Shown piece after piece: positions 1-8,734 of a DNA stretch of 30,411 nucleotides. Each line of letters opens with the position of its first letter. Positions within the stretch are counted from its first letter, which is position 1. The DNA is from COMBO-56-21 sp041559015. GTDB lineage: Archaea > Thermoplasmatota > Thermoplasmata > UBA10834. The notes under the pieces were generated by a model that did not search any database, was not told where the DNA came from, and saw only the letters and a program-made list of their open reading frames with translations. The translations under genes and the position numbers were made by a program. The DNA lies in NCBI GenBank assembly GCA_041559015.1, contig JBFFED010000017.1:1-30411 (forward strand), in the 5' to 3' direction.

Positions 1-939
1 GCTGCCGTCGAGGATAATCAAGGGCCGTTTGGACACGATGTCGAGTCGCCCAGGCCATCTCACCGATGAAAGGCCTTTCCTGATATCCTCATCTGTGACG
101 TCCAAATCTGGCGCTCTCAATCGCTCAAGCGCGGCGATAGCCGTTGCTGCATTCTCGGCTTGGTGGCTCCCCACGAGATTCATCGACAGGCCGGAGATGG
201 TTCGCATCCCCTCGTAGTCGAACTTCGTTCCGCTGACAGCTTGTCTCACCGAAGAGACATCAAAGTCCTTCCCGATGCGTCTCACTCTCGATTTTTTCCT
301 CGCGGCGATGCTTTCTATGACCGCAAGCGCTTCGCGCCTCCGCTCGCATGTGACTGCCTCGATGCCATCCTTGATGATCCCCGCTTTCTCCCTCGCGATG
401 TCTTGGATTGTGCTTCCGAGATAGTTCGTGTGCTCGAGCCCTATCCGGGTTATCACGGAAACCTCGGGCAACAGGACGTTGGTCGCGTCTAGCCGTCCGC
501 CCATGCCAACCTCTGCAACCACCAAGTCCACCTCTTTCTGCGCAAAGTACTCGAATGCAAGTCCCGTCGTGAACTCGAAGAAGGTTAGCTGCTTCTCAGG
601 GCCCTCAGAGGCCATCGCCTCCATGACTTCCTTCAGCTCAAGCCCCAGACGGACAACGTCACGTTCCGAGATCAGCCTGCCATTGATGCTTATGCGTTCC
701 CTGAAATCCACCAGATGGGGGGACGTGTACAGACCGACGCTGAGGCCGTGTGACTTCAGAATGCTGGCGACAATGGCACAGACGGAGCCCTTGCCGTTCG
801 TGCCTGTCACGTGGATGGCCCGCAGATTCCGCTCTGGACTCCCAAGCCTATCGAGGAACTCCTCGATGTTGTCCAGCCCGAGCTTGATACCGAAACGCTC
901 AAGACCGAACATCCAACCGGTGAACTCGTGGTAATCCAT
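1..939 (-). CDS. folC: FolC: folylpolyglutamate synthase / dihydrofolate synthase (C-terminus outside window)
   Basis: Mur-ligase-family enzyme that adds glutamate to (dihydro)pterin cofactors using ATP, in the cytoplasm. The frame is open from the ATG at 939 to the window edge (313 codons). The N-terminus carries the family P-loop HVTGTNGKGSVCA at about residues 43-55. The last visible residues, at about 307-313, read IILDGS, the beginning of the family LDGxHNP motif. FolC proteins are usually about 420-430 residues, so roughly 100 are missing to the left. The start was chosen because MDYHEFTGWMFGLERFGIKLG is a typical FolC N-terminus and no better upstream start exists. It follows the asparagine-synthetase-like gene by 30 bp on the same strand, probably as one transcript. 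Confidence 0.9.
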   Translation of the reverse strand, partial: MDYHEFTGWMFGLERFGIKLGLDNIEEFLDRLGSPERNLRAIHVTGTNGKGSVCAIVASILKSHGLSVGLYTSPHLVDFRERISINGRLISERDVVRLGLELKEVMEAMASEGPEKQLTFFEFTTGLAFEYFAQKEVDLVVAEVGMGGRLDATNVLLPEVSVITRIGLEHTNYLGSTIQDIAREKAGIIKDGIEAVTCERRREALAVIESIAARKKSRVRRIGKDFDVSSVRQAVSGTKFDYEGMRTISGLSMNLVGSHQAENAATAIAALERLRAPDLDVTDEDIRKGLSSVRWPGRLDIVSKRPLIILDGS

Positions 940-969
940 GTGGTCGAGGGGGACAGATGCTGCCCGCTC

Positions 970-1743
970 TTAATGGCTTTGTCTGGAGCAGACCGTCGCG
1001 GTCCAGTCATGGAGGTCGAGTTTCTCGGCTTTGGCCATCCTCTCCATCGCCTTCATCACTCCAGAACTGTACTGCGCCGCCTTCTTGGGTCTGTCCGCAG
1101 AGTGAGGGACGAGCGCCCTCCCCAGATCTCTCAGCACAAGCTTCCTGCCAGAGACATCGATCTTCCTCTCGACGGGCACGCTGAGCGCCGCCATGATGAC
1201 GGCTTCGTCCGTGAACGGAACCCCTATCCTCTTTCCCATCCTGCTGGCCTCCGTCCGCAGCATCTGGACCTCAGCGAGCGTCTTCACAAGGTCGGAGGAC
1301 ATGGCCGCCTCAGGGTCGGTGTGAGCTTGGTACTTCGCGTAGCCCCCAAACAGCTCATCTGCTCCTGTTCCCACCAAGAGCAGCTTCTCCTCACATCTGT
1401 CGAGAGCGCACAGTACCGGCACGGTGTACGATATCGGCACAGGGTTGACGGTTCCGAGGATTCCGGCCGACCTGACGACGTATTCCAGGAGATTGATGCC
1501 TGAGAGGTGAGTCACGGTGGTCACTATGCCGTCAGCCTGGGCGGCCTCCGCGGAATGCTTGTCATCGAAGGAACCAGCAATGGCGCATGTGTATCCTCGG
1601 ACATTCCCCAACTCCTTTGCCAGGGCAGTCACGATTGAGCTGTCCAGGCCACCGGAGTATGCAACCCCCATGGTCTTCTCATCTCCGGCAACCTTCTTCA
1701 CAGAGCTCCTTAGGACCGATAGCAGCTGGTCGACCTCAGTCAT
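970..1743 (-). CDS. Stand-alone asparagine synthetase (amidotransferase C-terminal) domain protein
   Basis: ATP-pyrophosphatase-fold protein resembling the synthetase half of glutamine-dependent asparagine synthetase. The PP-loop SGGLDSS is at residues 30-36 and the family signature GTGADELFGGY at about 125-135. At 257 residues it has no N-terminal glutaminase domain and no catalytic Cys2, whereas full AsnB is about 500 or more. It would therefore need free ammonia or a partner glutaminase. The frame extends upstream to a GTG at 1803 (277 residues), but the extra residues (rich in Cys and His) do not look like family sequence, so ATG 1743 is preferred; ATG 1788 is a further option. It sits 30 bp upstream of folC. 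The substrate is not evident: asparagine synthesis, or adenylation/amidation of another carboxylate, are both possible. Confidence 0.75.
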   Translation of the reverse strand: MTEVDQLLSVLRSSVKKVAGDEKTMGVAYSGGLDSSIVTALAKELGNVRGYTCAIAGSFDDKHSAEAAQADGIVTTVTHLSGINLLEYVVRSAGILGTVNPVPISYTVPVLCALDRCEEKLLLVGTGADELFGGYAKYQAHTDPEAAMSSDLVKTLAEVQMLRTEASRMGKRIGVPFTDEAVIMAALSVPVERKIDVSGRKLVLRDLGRALVPHSADRPKKAAQYSSGVMKAMERMAKAEKLDLHDWTATVCSRQSH

Positions 1744-1967
1744 CGTGTCCACGAAGTGCGCTTCACATGAAAAAACCTCGCATGGCATCCGACCCCAATA
1801 CACAGGAACCGCAGCAAATGCGCGCCCACGTCGGATGGGCGAGCGCAGGCCAAATATCCTCTGACTTGGCTGTCGCAGTGGTCTCGACGACGGCGACAGC
1901 AGGGCCCCGCAGCCCCCGTCTGGGGCAATCTAGCATCACTTTCAGTACCGCCAGGCTACTGGCAAAG

Positions 1968-1977
1968 GCTTAAAAGG
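1968..1977 (+). promoter_or_regulatory. TATA box of the small GTPase gene
   Basis: GCTTAAAAGG is an archaeal TATA-like element. A start of transcription about 25 bp downstream would give a leader of roughly 35 nt, which contains the GGAGG Shine-Dalgarno at 2023-2027, 8 nt before the ATG at 2036. Confidence 0.6.
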
Positions 1978-2035
1978 CATAGAGGATATTTACCTGCAAT
2001 CCCAGCTCACCCAGCCCGTATCGGAGGGCGGAAAA

Positions 2036-2572
2036 ATGGCTGACGACGAACTTATGAAAGTCAAAGTATGCTTCATCGGAGATGCAGGCGTAGGCAAGAC
2101 CAGCCTCATCAAGAGATTCGTCCTGGACGTGTTCGACGACAGGTACATCGCCACAATCGGTACCAAGGTCACGAAGAAGATCGTGGACGTCCAGGGGCCA
2201 CATGGACAGGCCAAGGTCATGATGCTCATTTGGGATATCATGGGCCAGAAGGGCTTCCGGGAGCTGCTCAGGGAGGCGTATTTCTTTGGCGCGCACGGCG
2301 CCATAGCGGTCTGCGACCTCACGAACAAGGAGACCCTCGAGGAGCTCAGGTACTGGATCAAGGCCCTGACTGATGTCGCTGGAGACGTCCCCGTCGTGTT
2401 CTGCGGGAACAAGGTGGACCTGGAGAACGAGCGGGTTGTCAAGGAGGAGGACCTCCAGGAACTCGCCTCAAAGTACAAGGCGAAGGCGTTCCTGACCAGC
2501 GCCAAGACGGGCCAGAACGTCGAGAACACGTTCAAGGAGCTGGCCCTCGGCATCTCAGAGAAGATGAGGTAG
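2036..2572 (+). CDS. Rab/Ras-like small GTPase
   Basis: Single-domain small GTPase of 178 residues, the usual length. All G motifs are visible: G1 GDAGVGKT (15-22), a G2 threonine within TIGTK (40-44), G3 WDIMGQ (66-71), G4 GNKVDL (124-129) and G5 TSAKTG (154-159). The stretch after G3, including GFRELLREAYFFGAHGAI, is strongly Rab-like, and the catalytic Gln (Q71, equivalent to Ras Gln61) is kept. The usual T-A of DTAGQ is replaced by I-M. There is no signal peptide and no C-terminal prenylation cysteine (it ends ISEKMR), so any membrane recruitment must use a partner. It has its own TATA box and a strong GGAGG site. The next gene, 100 bp downstream on the same strand, encodes a membrane protein with a longin-like cytoplasmic tail, a plausible partner. 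The family call is firm; the pathway is unknown. Confidence 0.93.
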   Translation: MADDELMKVKVCFIGDAGVGKTSLIKRFVLDVFDDRYIATIGTKVTKKIVDVQGPHGQAKVMMLIWDIMGQKGFRELLREAYFFGAHGAIAVCDLTNKETLEELRYWIKALTDVAGDVPVVFCGNKVDLENERVVKEEDLQELASKYKAKAFLTSAKTGQNVENTFKELALGISEKMR

Positions 2573-2621
2573 GGCTGAGGGCGGCCAGGGCCGTTCCCAA
2601 CCTTGATAACGAGCGGGCAAC

Positions 2622-2630
2622 GCTTATAAG
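2622..2630 (+). promoter_or_regulatory. TATA box of the large surface-protein gene
   Basis: GCTTATAAG is a good archaeal TATA box 43-51 bp upstream of the GTG start at 2673. The predicted start of transcription is near 2652. The leader carries GGCGAGG (2661-2667) just before the GTG. The surface-protein gene can therefore be transcribed independently of the GTPase gene upstream. Confidence 0.65.
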
Positions 2631-2672
2631 TCCAGCATAAGCTATGAAACACCGAACAGAGGCGAGGTTCCG

Positions 2673-5600
2673 GTGGCCCCTCAGCAAGGCGACAACCACA
2701 TAGCGCAAGTGAGCCCACGGTCTATCGAGCCGATCAAGCCGCTGGCTGTGCTGTTCGTGCTCTTCGTCTTAGTCTCGCCCTTGGCGCCTCTGCTCTCAGG
2801 AGACACCGGGACGGTATCTGCGGAATCGTTGCCCGTATGGACCAGGGTCTTGCACCTCCATGATGGGTTCGAGTACGAGGCAGGACGTTATGACTGGATG
2901 AACTCCACTGGCCCCTACAACCCGCCATACACGGATTATGATGGGGATACCCATGAGGGGATCACGATTCGTAAGAACCTGCCGTCCCAGAGGTGGGATC
3001 ATCACTGGGTCCTCTATCCTGCTTCCGAGCCAGGCCTGACGCTCACAGGGGATCTGAGCGCTTACCTGTGGGCGAAGTCGAGGGATAATGCATCGGGTTC
3101 TCTGATGACGGCCATTTTCTTCGACGCCCCACCTGACCAGTTCTCCACCCCTGAACTGGGGACGGAGATTGGCAGGGTGACGATACCCATGCAGGGACCG
3201 GTCTTCTCGATGTTCCGGCTGTACAATTTCACGGTCCCGGATGTATCGTACACAGTGTCCGCAGGCAACCACCTGGTCATGACCGTCCAGCGTGGCGATT
3301 CGCTCAACGACGGCCTCATTGTCCACTTCGACAAGACGGACTACGATTCCTACATCGTGCTCAGGACTTCCACCTTCATCTCTGTCGATGCCCTGCACTC
3401 CGAGGACGCGTACGGTGTGCCGAGGAGCTTCTTCTCCGACTCAGAGTCGGTGACGGTGGAGGCGAACGTGTCCAACCCGTTCGGCGCTTACGACATAGTG
3501 GCCGCGCGTGCCTCGGTCGCCTATCAGGATAACGGCACTGTCTTGTATCCACCTGGGATTATGGCCGAGGTCGCCTCCGGTCCATCGCCAACACCATACT
3601 GGAAAGTGTTCAACATAACATTCGATAATCTTCCATCTGCCTCTTTTGTGGTCAATGTGTCCGCGTTCGACCCGCAGGGTTCCCCCTCATGGATGACCAT
3701 CGCGATCACCGTCGTCACTGTACACAATTTCGAACTTGTGGTCCCGTCCATAGTGACGGTCGACCAGCAGTTCTCAATGACCGTCTCCGCTATGAACGAG
3801 ACGGGTGCGGTGATTCCGAACTGGGCGGGCACCGTTGAGCTCCTAGCATACAAGAGCGACATGGTCTCTCTTGGTGAGGGTGGTCTTTCCATCGCCTCCA
3901 TCGCGTTCACGCCCGCGGACTTCGGCCAGGTGACGGTCAACGACCAGACCTACAACTTCTCGGAGGAACTGGTTCGCATCCAGGCGTCTTCCGGAAGCCA
4001 TGAGGGCTGGAGCGATGTCATCGATGTCAGGAGCGGCCCTGTCGTGCTGATCAACGTAGATCCGCCCGGCCCAATCGAGCTCAATTCCAGCGAGTCCAGG
4101 CTCCTGACCGCAGAGGGCAGGGATGCCGGAGGAAGGGTCAATACCACCTGGATCCCGTACTGGCACATGGGTTCGACCATAGGGACGATTGACGGCTCTG
4201 GCCTCTCGGTCACATTCACTGGGAGAAGCGCTGGGACGGATGAGGTCATATGCCAGAACAACGAGACTGGCGCGAGTAGATCCGTCTTCGTCACGGTCGC
4301 TGCGGGCGAACTTCACAGCATTGTCATCAACTCGCCTTCCAGCCCGCTGCAGATACGCGAGGGCCTGAGCCAGCTGCTCACGGCCACTGGCTACGACGAG
4401 TACGGCAATGAGGTGGACATATCGGGCGCGCGCTGGGACACCAGCACCTCCGGCACGGTCGAGGGGACCGGAGCCTCGGCCGTCTACACCGCAGGATACA
4501 TACCCGAGACTGGAGAGATTAACGTGCGCTTGGGCGGTTTGATCGGGACTCTGGAGGTCGTAGTCCGGGAGAGCGTGTATGGCCCGTGGCTTTCGCCTAT
4601 ACCTGTCCAGATCAAGAACGAGGACGCGGGGTCGTGGACCTTATCGCTCACAGGCTACTGGCACGATGTGAATGGAACTGCTGGACTCGTGTGGAGGACG
4701 GAAGGCGTGAACACCTCGCTGTACTTCGTCTCGCACGACGCGGACTCAAACGCCCTCATGCTATTCTTCACGCAGCCTGACAAGCACGGAGAGGACGAGT
4801 TCGCACTCTGGGTCGTGGACCCGACCGGCTTCTGGACCTTCCAGGTGGTCACTGTGAGGGTCCTGCCATTGAACGACAGGCCGATGTTCGTGAACGACCC
4901 CCCGGTAGAGCTGTACGTGAGATTCGAGACGCCTTACACTTTCGACTATCGGTACTATGTTTACGATGTCGACAACCCGAAATCCGAGCTGACCTTGGTC
5001 CTCGCGGACCCGCAGCCGACGCGTGGCCTGATCTCCTTCGATGGCTTGATTGCGACATTCATCTTCGAGAGGGGGACCAACGGAGCAGGCTACTTCGAGT
5101 TCGTCTACATCGAGCTGCGGGACCTTATCGACCATTCGTCGCTGACTCTGGTGATCCGGGTGACTGACGACTATCCTCCCTCGATGCTCAAGGACCTCCC
5201 TGATCTGGAGATGAACGAGGGCGACGTGATGTTCTTCGCCTTCGACCTTGACGACTACTTCTTCGACCTCGATGTCGACGATGTCCTGGTGTACACCTAC
5301 GGCTTCGAGCACTTGGAGATATGGATAGACCACGTGACGAACGAGGTGTACATCAACGCGACGGAGGAGTGGTCGGGCGTCACTGAAGGCACTTTCACCG
5401 CCAAGGACCCGACCGGTGCCCTCAAGGTGGACACCATACAGGTCACCGTCTGGCCTGTGAACGACGCCCCTCGCGCAATCAAGCCCATAGGGACTATAGT
5501 GGTGAGGTACGACACCGTCTACGTATTGCCCTTGAAGAATTACATCTACGACCCTGATAACTCGATGGACACCCTCACATTCTCCATAAACTGCAGCTAT

Positions 5601-6902
5601 GTCAGCTACACGTGGACCTTCATGGGCTCTCACCAACTGGAGCTCCTGTTCCCCGCGAACCTCTCGGGGCCGTCTTACACTGAACCCTACTTGGTCCATG
5701 TCGGGATGACCGTTTCCGACCCAGAGCCACTGTCGGTTGTCAGCAACTTCGTGGTCCGCGTCACCAACAACTTCCCTCCTGAGGTGATCGCGAGCGATCC
5801 GGACCAGATCTACTATTCCTTCCAGGAGGACGGATACCTGAACAACTCCCTGAGGATGTACGACCTCTTCTCGGACCAGGACGATGACTCGTTGTCGTTC
5901 ATGTTCTCTGGGCTCAGCCACATCAAGGCCAAGCTGTACTCCAACGGGGTTGTCAACCTCACCGCGGACGTGAACTGGTCCGGGACGGAGACACTCGACA
6001 TCATGGCCATCGACGGAGGTCTCGGTTGGGCCTCCATCGTGGCATACGTGACCGTCACAGAGGTCAACGACGCGCCCGTGATATCGTCCATCCCTGATCA
6101 GATAGTCAGGGGCGGCCCCAGGAACTCGAATTACTTCATCAAGATGTTCGTGACCGATTCCGACAACGATTACTCGGACCTGACGTTCATAGCCTCACCA
6201 TCCGAGCACGTGGCTGTCGTCGGGGAGTACCTCTACTTCAGCTTGCCAGATGGCGTCGATGTCATCACGGTCACGCTGCGTGCCGGTGACGGTGAGTTGG
6301 AGTCGAACACGATGACCTTCAAGGTGGGTGTCTCGAAGACCATGGCCGAGAGGATCGGGTACCCGTACTCGTTGCCTCTCGTGCTGCTCGCTGCGGCTGT
6401 CGGCGCCTACTTCCTATCCCTCCGATTGCCCAGGCCGAGTTCCCTCGAGAACCTGTTCCTCATACACAACGACGGCAGGCTCATACACCATGTCACCAGG
6501 GAGGAGAACACGCTCCTCGACAAGGACGTCCTCAGCGCGATGTTCACCGCTGTCCAGGAGTTCGTCAAGGACTCCTTCCAGAAGGGCGAGGTCGGCCTGA
6601 AGAAGCTCGAGATCGGCGACAAGAACGTCCTCATCGAGAAGGGCAAGTCCGTCTACCTGGCGATGATATACTCTGGCTGGCCCTCGAAGGAGGTCTTCAG
6701 GAACCTTTCGATGCTTCTGCGGGACATCGAGGAGAGGTACGAGGGAAGGCTGGAGAAGTGGAACGGCACGATGAAATCAGTCAAGGGCGTGGACAAGATG
6801 TTGCAGGACTTCATGGGCAAGGCTTTCAAGCCTGGGGTCTGGCACGAGGAGCCCGAGATTGCTGAGGAGGAGTGGGTAGACCTCATCGACAAGGAGGCCT
6901 AG
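2673..6902 (+). CDS. Giant surface protein: Ig/cadherin-like ectodomain, one TM helix, cytoplasmic longin-like tail
   Basis: A 1409-residue exported, membrane-anchored protein. A signal sequence (hydrophobic about 23-42, likely cleavage after VSA near 51) precedes a beta-rich module (about 55-240), Ig-like and bacterial-Ig-like modules (about 240-640), and repeated cadherin-like domains. These carry recurrent LNDRP/VNDAP hinges at about 733, 929 and 1131 and DDYPP/TNNFPP variants. Many NxS/T sequons suggest N-glycosylation. One TM helix spans about 1231-1252 (PYSLPLVLLAAAVGAYFLSL). The last 155 residues are charged and cytoplasmic. They read as strand-strand-helix-three strands-long helix, starting LENLFLIHNDGRLIHHV, which resembles the longin/profilin-like fold of GTPase-binding proteins. 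The start is GTG 2673; the ATG at 2644 is out of frame. The stop shares the CTAG at 6899-6902 with the convergent gene. The adhesion/receptor role is inferred; the longin call is a topology match by eye. Confidence 0.88.
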   Translation: MAPQQGDNHIAQVSPRSIEPIKPLAVLFVLFVLVSPLAPLLSGDTGTVSAESLPVWTRVLHLHDGFEYEAGRYDWMNSTGPYNPPYTDYDGDTHEGITIRKNLPSQRWDHHWVLYPASEPGLTLTGDLSAYLWAKSRDNASGSLMTAIFFDAPPDQFSTPELGTEIGRVTIPMQGPVFSMFRLYNFTVPDVSYTVSAGNHLVMTVQRGDSLNDGLIVHFDKTDYDSYIVLRTSTFISVDALHSEDAYGVPRSFFSDSESVTVEANVSNPFGAYDIVAARASVAYQDNGTVLYPPGIMAEVASGPSPTPYWKVFNITFDNLPSASFVVNVSAFDPQGSPSWMTIAITVVTVHNFELVVPSIVTVDQQFSMTVSAMNETGAVIPNWAGTVELLAYKSDMVSLGEGGLSIASIAFTPADFGQVTVNDQTYNFSEELVRIQASSGSHEGWSDVIDVRSGPVVLINVDPPGPIELNSSESRLLTAEGRDAGGRVNTTWIPYWHMGSTIGTIDGSGLSVTFTGRSAGTDEVICQNNETGASRSVFVTVAAGELHSIVINSPSSPLQIREGLSQLLTATGYDEYGNEVDISGARWDTSTSGTVEGTGASAVYTAGYIPETGEINVRLGGLIGTLEVVVRESVYGPWLSPIPVQIKNEDAGSWTLSLTGYWHDVNGTAGLVWRTEGVNTSLYFVSHDADSNALMLFFTQPDKHGEDEFALWVVDPTGFWTFQVVTVRVLPLNDRPMFVNDPPVELYVRFETPYTFDYRYYVYDVDNPKSELTLVLADPQPTRGLISFDGLIATFIFERGTNGAGYFEFVYIELRDLIDHSSLTLVIRVTDDYPPSMLKDLPDLEMNEGDVMFFAFDLDDYFFDLDVDDVLVYTYGFEHLEIWIDHVTNEVYINATEEWSGVTEGTFTAKDPTGALKVDTIQVTVWPVNDAPRAIKPIGTIVVRYDTVYVLPLKNYIYDPDNSMDTLTFSINCSYVSYTWTFMGSHQLELLFPANLSGPSYTEPYLVHVGMTVSDPEPLSVVSNFVVRVTNNFPPEVIASDPDQIYYSFQEDGYLNNSLRMYDLFSDQDDDSLSFMFSGLSHIKAKLYSNGVVNLTADVNWSGTETLDIMAIDGGLGWASIVAYVTVTEVNDAPVISSIPDQIVRGGPRNSNYFIKMFVTDSDNDYSDLTFIASPSEHVAVVGEYLYFSLPDGVDVITVTLRAGDGELESNTMTFKVGVSKTMAERIGYPYSLPLVLLAAAVGAYFLSLRLPRPSSLENLFLIHNDGRLIHHVTREENTLLDKDVLSAMFTAVQEFVKDSFQKGEVGLKKLEIGDKNVLIEKGKSVYLAMIYSGWPSKEVFRNLSMLLRDIEERYEGRLEKWNGTMKSVKGVDKMLQDFMGKAFKPGVWHEEPEIAEEEWVDLIDKEA

Positions 6903-8596
6903 GCCAGGCCGTCCTTGGCCACGCGCATCGCATAGCTGTAGAGTGACTCCCTACATGGCGCCAATTGTACCTCATACTCATCCCTCATCTTGATGGTGAC
7001 TGACCTGCGCATGAAGTTCATCGGAAGGCAGCCTGAATAGAGCAGTGAGTCGTGGAAGAACCTCAAGGAGAACCGGGAGCCGAGCGCTCTTCGGACATCG
7101 CCTCTAAGCTGGTCCGTGGCCAGCTTCCCCAGTAGGTACGAGGAGAAGTATGTCGGAGACATCGCGCAGGCTCGTGCCTCGCTCCTTGCAGCGCCGCTGT
7201 CCACCGAGCACTCGGAGGCCAACATCTTGGCCCCGCCTTCTATATCCAGCGTTCCCAGGACAAGACGCACCTCGACTATCAACCTCACGATCCTGTACAG
7301 GAGGTCGTTCATGACCGCCAGTCGCCCGAAGGTGGAGTCGTTGAACCCCTGTTCCACCATCAGTTGCTCGGTGTAGAGGGCCCATCCCTCCGAGAAGTCT
7401 GGGGAGGCGGAGAGGACCCTGATACAGGACGGGTGCGTATTCGAGCATATACCCTGCAGATGATGCCCAGGATATCCCTCGTGCACCGCTGTGTTCACGA
7501 TGCCAGCATGGCTGTGTTCCCGCAACATGCTAGCGCTGTCTCCCGGGGGCGTCACGAGGAACAGGCCTGTCCTGTCGCCGTCGAACTTCCCAGGCTCGAA
7601 TTGCCCTGCGAAGGCGAACATGTGCCTCATGAACTCTGGGGTCTCCATGACGACCAAGTCCTCCGCCTCAGGGACGGTGCATAGGTCCTTGGCGATAGTG
7701 AACTCCCTGGACCTCTCGACTGCTGACCTGTACTCCCAGAGGACGCTCTCGGAATCGGCCGGATGATCTGACTTGAGGGCCATTATCGCATCGAGCGGGT
7801 TCCCGGTGGTCGTAATCTGCCCCGAGAGCCTGGCGATCTCATGCTTGCAGAGCCCAAGGTGCGCCTCGCCAATCTCCAGGAGCTGTTGGGGCGTGAAATC
7901 GTATCCCTTGACCTCAAGGTATCTCGCGTATTCCTCAGGGGTGATGGCATAGTCGTCCATGGCGGAGGGCAGCACCTCCCTCTTCAGATAGGAGGTGTGC
8001 TCCTCGATGGCGTCAGTCGCTTCTTTCACAACCGCATGTATCCTCTGGTGAGCGTCCTTCTCATCTGTTCTCGAGCTCACATACGTTTCCATGCTCTTGA
8101 ACAGCGAAGGTAGTTCGGCGCCGACCTCGTATGCCGCTTCATTCCAGGACCTGTAAGGCCTTGTGAGGGCCTCCCTGCACTTTGGGAGGTAGTCCGGGAC
8201 GGCCCCTATGCGACCGATTATCGCCTCTATCCGCTCCTCAACTCCAGGGTGCTCTCTTGCGAACAGGAAGAACAGCGAGTGCCCGATTACGCTGGGGCCG
8301 TCACAACCTCTCTCATTCTTCCTCAATTCGGCATACTCGAAGCGCTTGTTGTCCAGGATGTGTATTGCGAGATCCCTGTCTAGGGATTCCTCCGACGAGA
8401 GCGAACTAGCAGAAATGTCCCCAAGGCTCCCGCTGAGCTCCTGACACCTCTCAGCCCGCGTCTTCAAGGTCTCTTGACACGGATCTCCGAGCATCGAGTC
8501 GTATCTGTGCCACCCAACCTGCGTTGCGAAGACAGGCTCCCAGCTAAGGATCTCGTCCATCACCCTCCGGGTGAAATCACTGAACCCAACTGACAT
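6899..8596 (-). CDS. DUF885 family metallopeptidase-like protein
   Basis: A 565-residue cytoplasmic protein of the DUF885 family, predicted zinc-dependent carboxypeptidase-like hydrolases. The hallmark HEGYPGHH lies at about residues 372-379 (an HExxPGH variant of a zinc site). The downstream EGWALYTEQL, with Glu at about 403, would supply a further ligand; this two-part signature is diagnostic. Length is typical and no signal peptide is visible. ATG 8596 is supported by a TATA box (CTTTAAATT on the minus strand, 8624-8632) about 30 bp upstream, giving a nearly leaderless mRNA. It is monocistronic and convergent with the surface-protein gene, whose stop codon overlaps its own. The substrate is unknown; family members are usually annotated only by fold. 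Confidence 0.85.
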   Translation of the reverse strand: MSVGFSDFTRRVMDEILSWEPVFATQVGWHRYDSMLGDPCQETLKTRAERCQELSGSLGDISASSLSSEESLDRDLAIHILDNKRFEYAELRKNERGCDGPSVIGHSLFFLFAREHPGVEERIEAIIGRIGAVPDYLPKCREALTRPYRSWNEAAYEVGAELPSLFKSMETYVSSRTDEKDAHQRIHAVVKEATDAIEEHTSYLKREVLPSAMDDYAITPEEYARYLEVKGYDFTPQQLLEIGEAHLGLCKHEIARLSGQITTTGNPLDAIMALKSDHPADSESVLWEYRSAVERSREFTIAKDLCTVPEAEDLVVMETPEFMRHMFAFAGQFEPGKFDGDRTGLFLVTPPGDSASMLREHSHAGIVNTAVHEGYPGHHLQGICSNTHPSCIRVLSASPDFSEGWALYTEQLMVEQGFNDSTFGRLAVMNDLLYRIVRLIVEVRLVLGTLDIEGGAKMLASECSVDSGAARSEARACAMSPTYFSSYLLGKLATDQLRGDVRRALGSRFSLRFFHDSLLYSGCLPMNFMRRSVTIKMRDEYEVQLAPCRESLYSYAMRVAKDGLA

Positions 8597-8623
8597 GTGG
8601 ACTGCCCGGCATCATGGCGAGGG

Positions 8624-8632
8624 AATTTAAAG
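8624..8632 (-). promoter_or_regulatory. TATA box of the DUF885 gene
   Basis: On the minus strand this reads CTTTAAATT, a near-consensus archaeal TATA box centred about 32 bp before the ATG at 8596, consistent with a leader of only a few nucleotides. Confidence 0.6.
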
Positions 8633-8700
8633 GTGTGTCTCTCGGAGATTCGGAGCGCAACGGCTTGTGAGAACCCGATGGTAATAACCTATCGCAAAAC

Positions 8701-8708
8701 CTTATACA
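8701..8708 (+). promoter_or_regulatory. TATA box of the APC-Usp permease gene
   Basis: CTTATACA is centred about 30 bp upstream of the ATG at 8735, and no Shine-Dalgarno is present, so the transcript is probably nearly leaderless. The ATG at 8725 is rejected because its frame closes after five codons. Confidence 0.6.
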
Positions 8709-8734
8709 CCCCCCAAATCATCACATGAACCCAG

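Noticed and set aside
29..934. Plus-strand open frames over the first 0.9 kb
   Set aside because: The minus strand carries FolC motifs (HVTGTNGKGS, and LDGS at the edge); the plus frames are low-complexity shadows without family motifs.
4761..5921. A 386-codon minus-strand open frame inside the surface-protein gene
   Set aside because: It is His/Val/Arg/Glu-rich shadow sequence opposite clear cadherin-like repeats; it has no recognisable domain and arises from GC-rich codon use.
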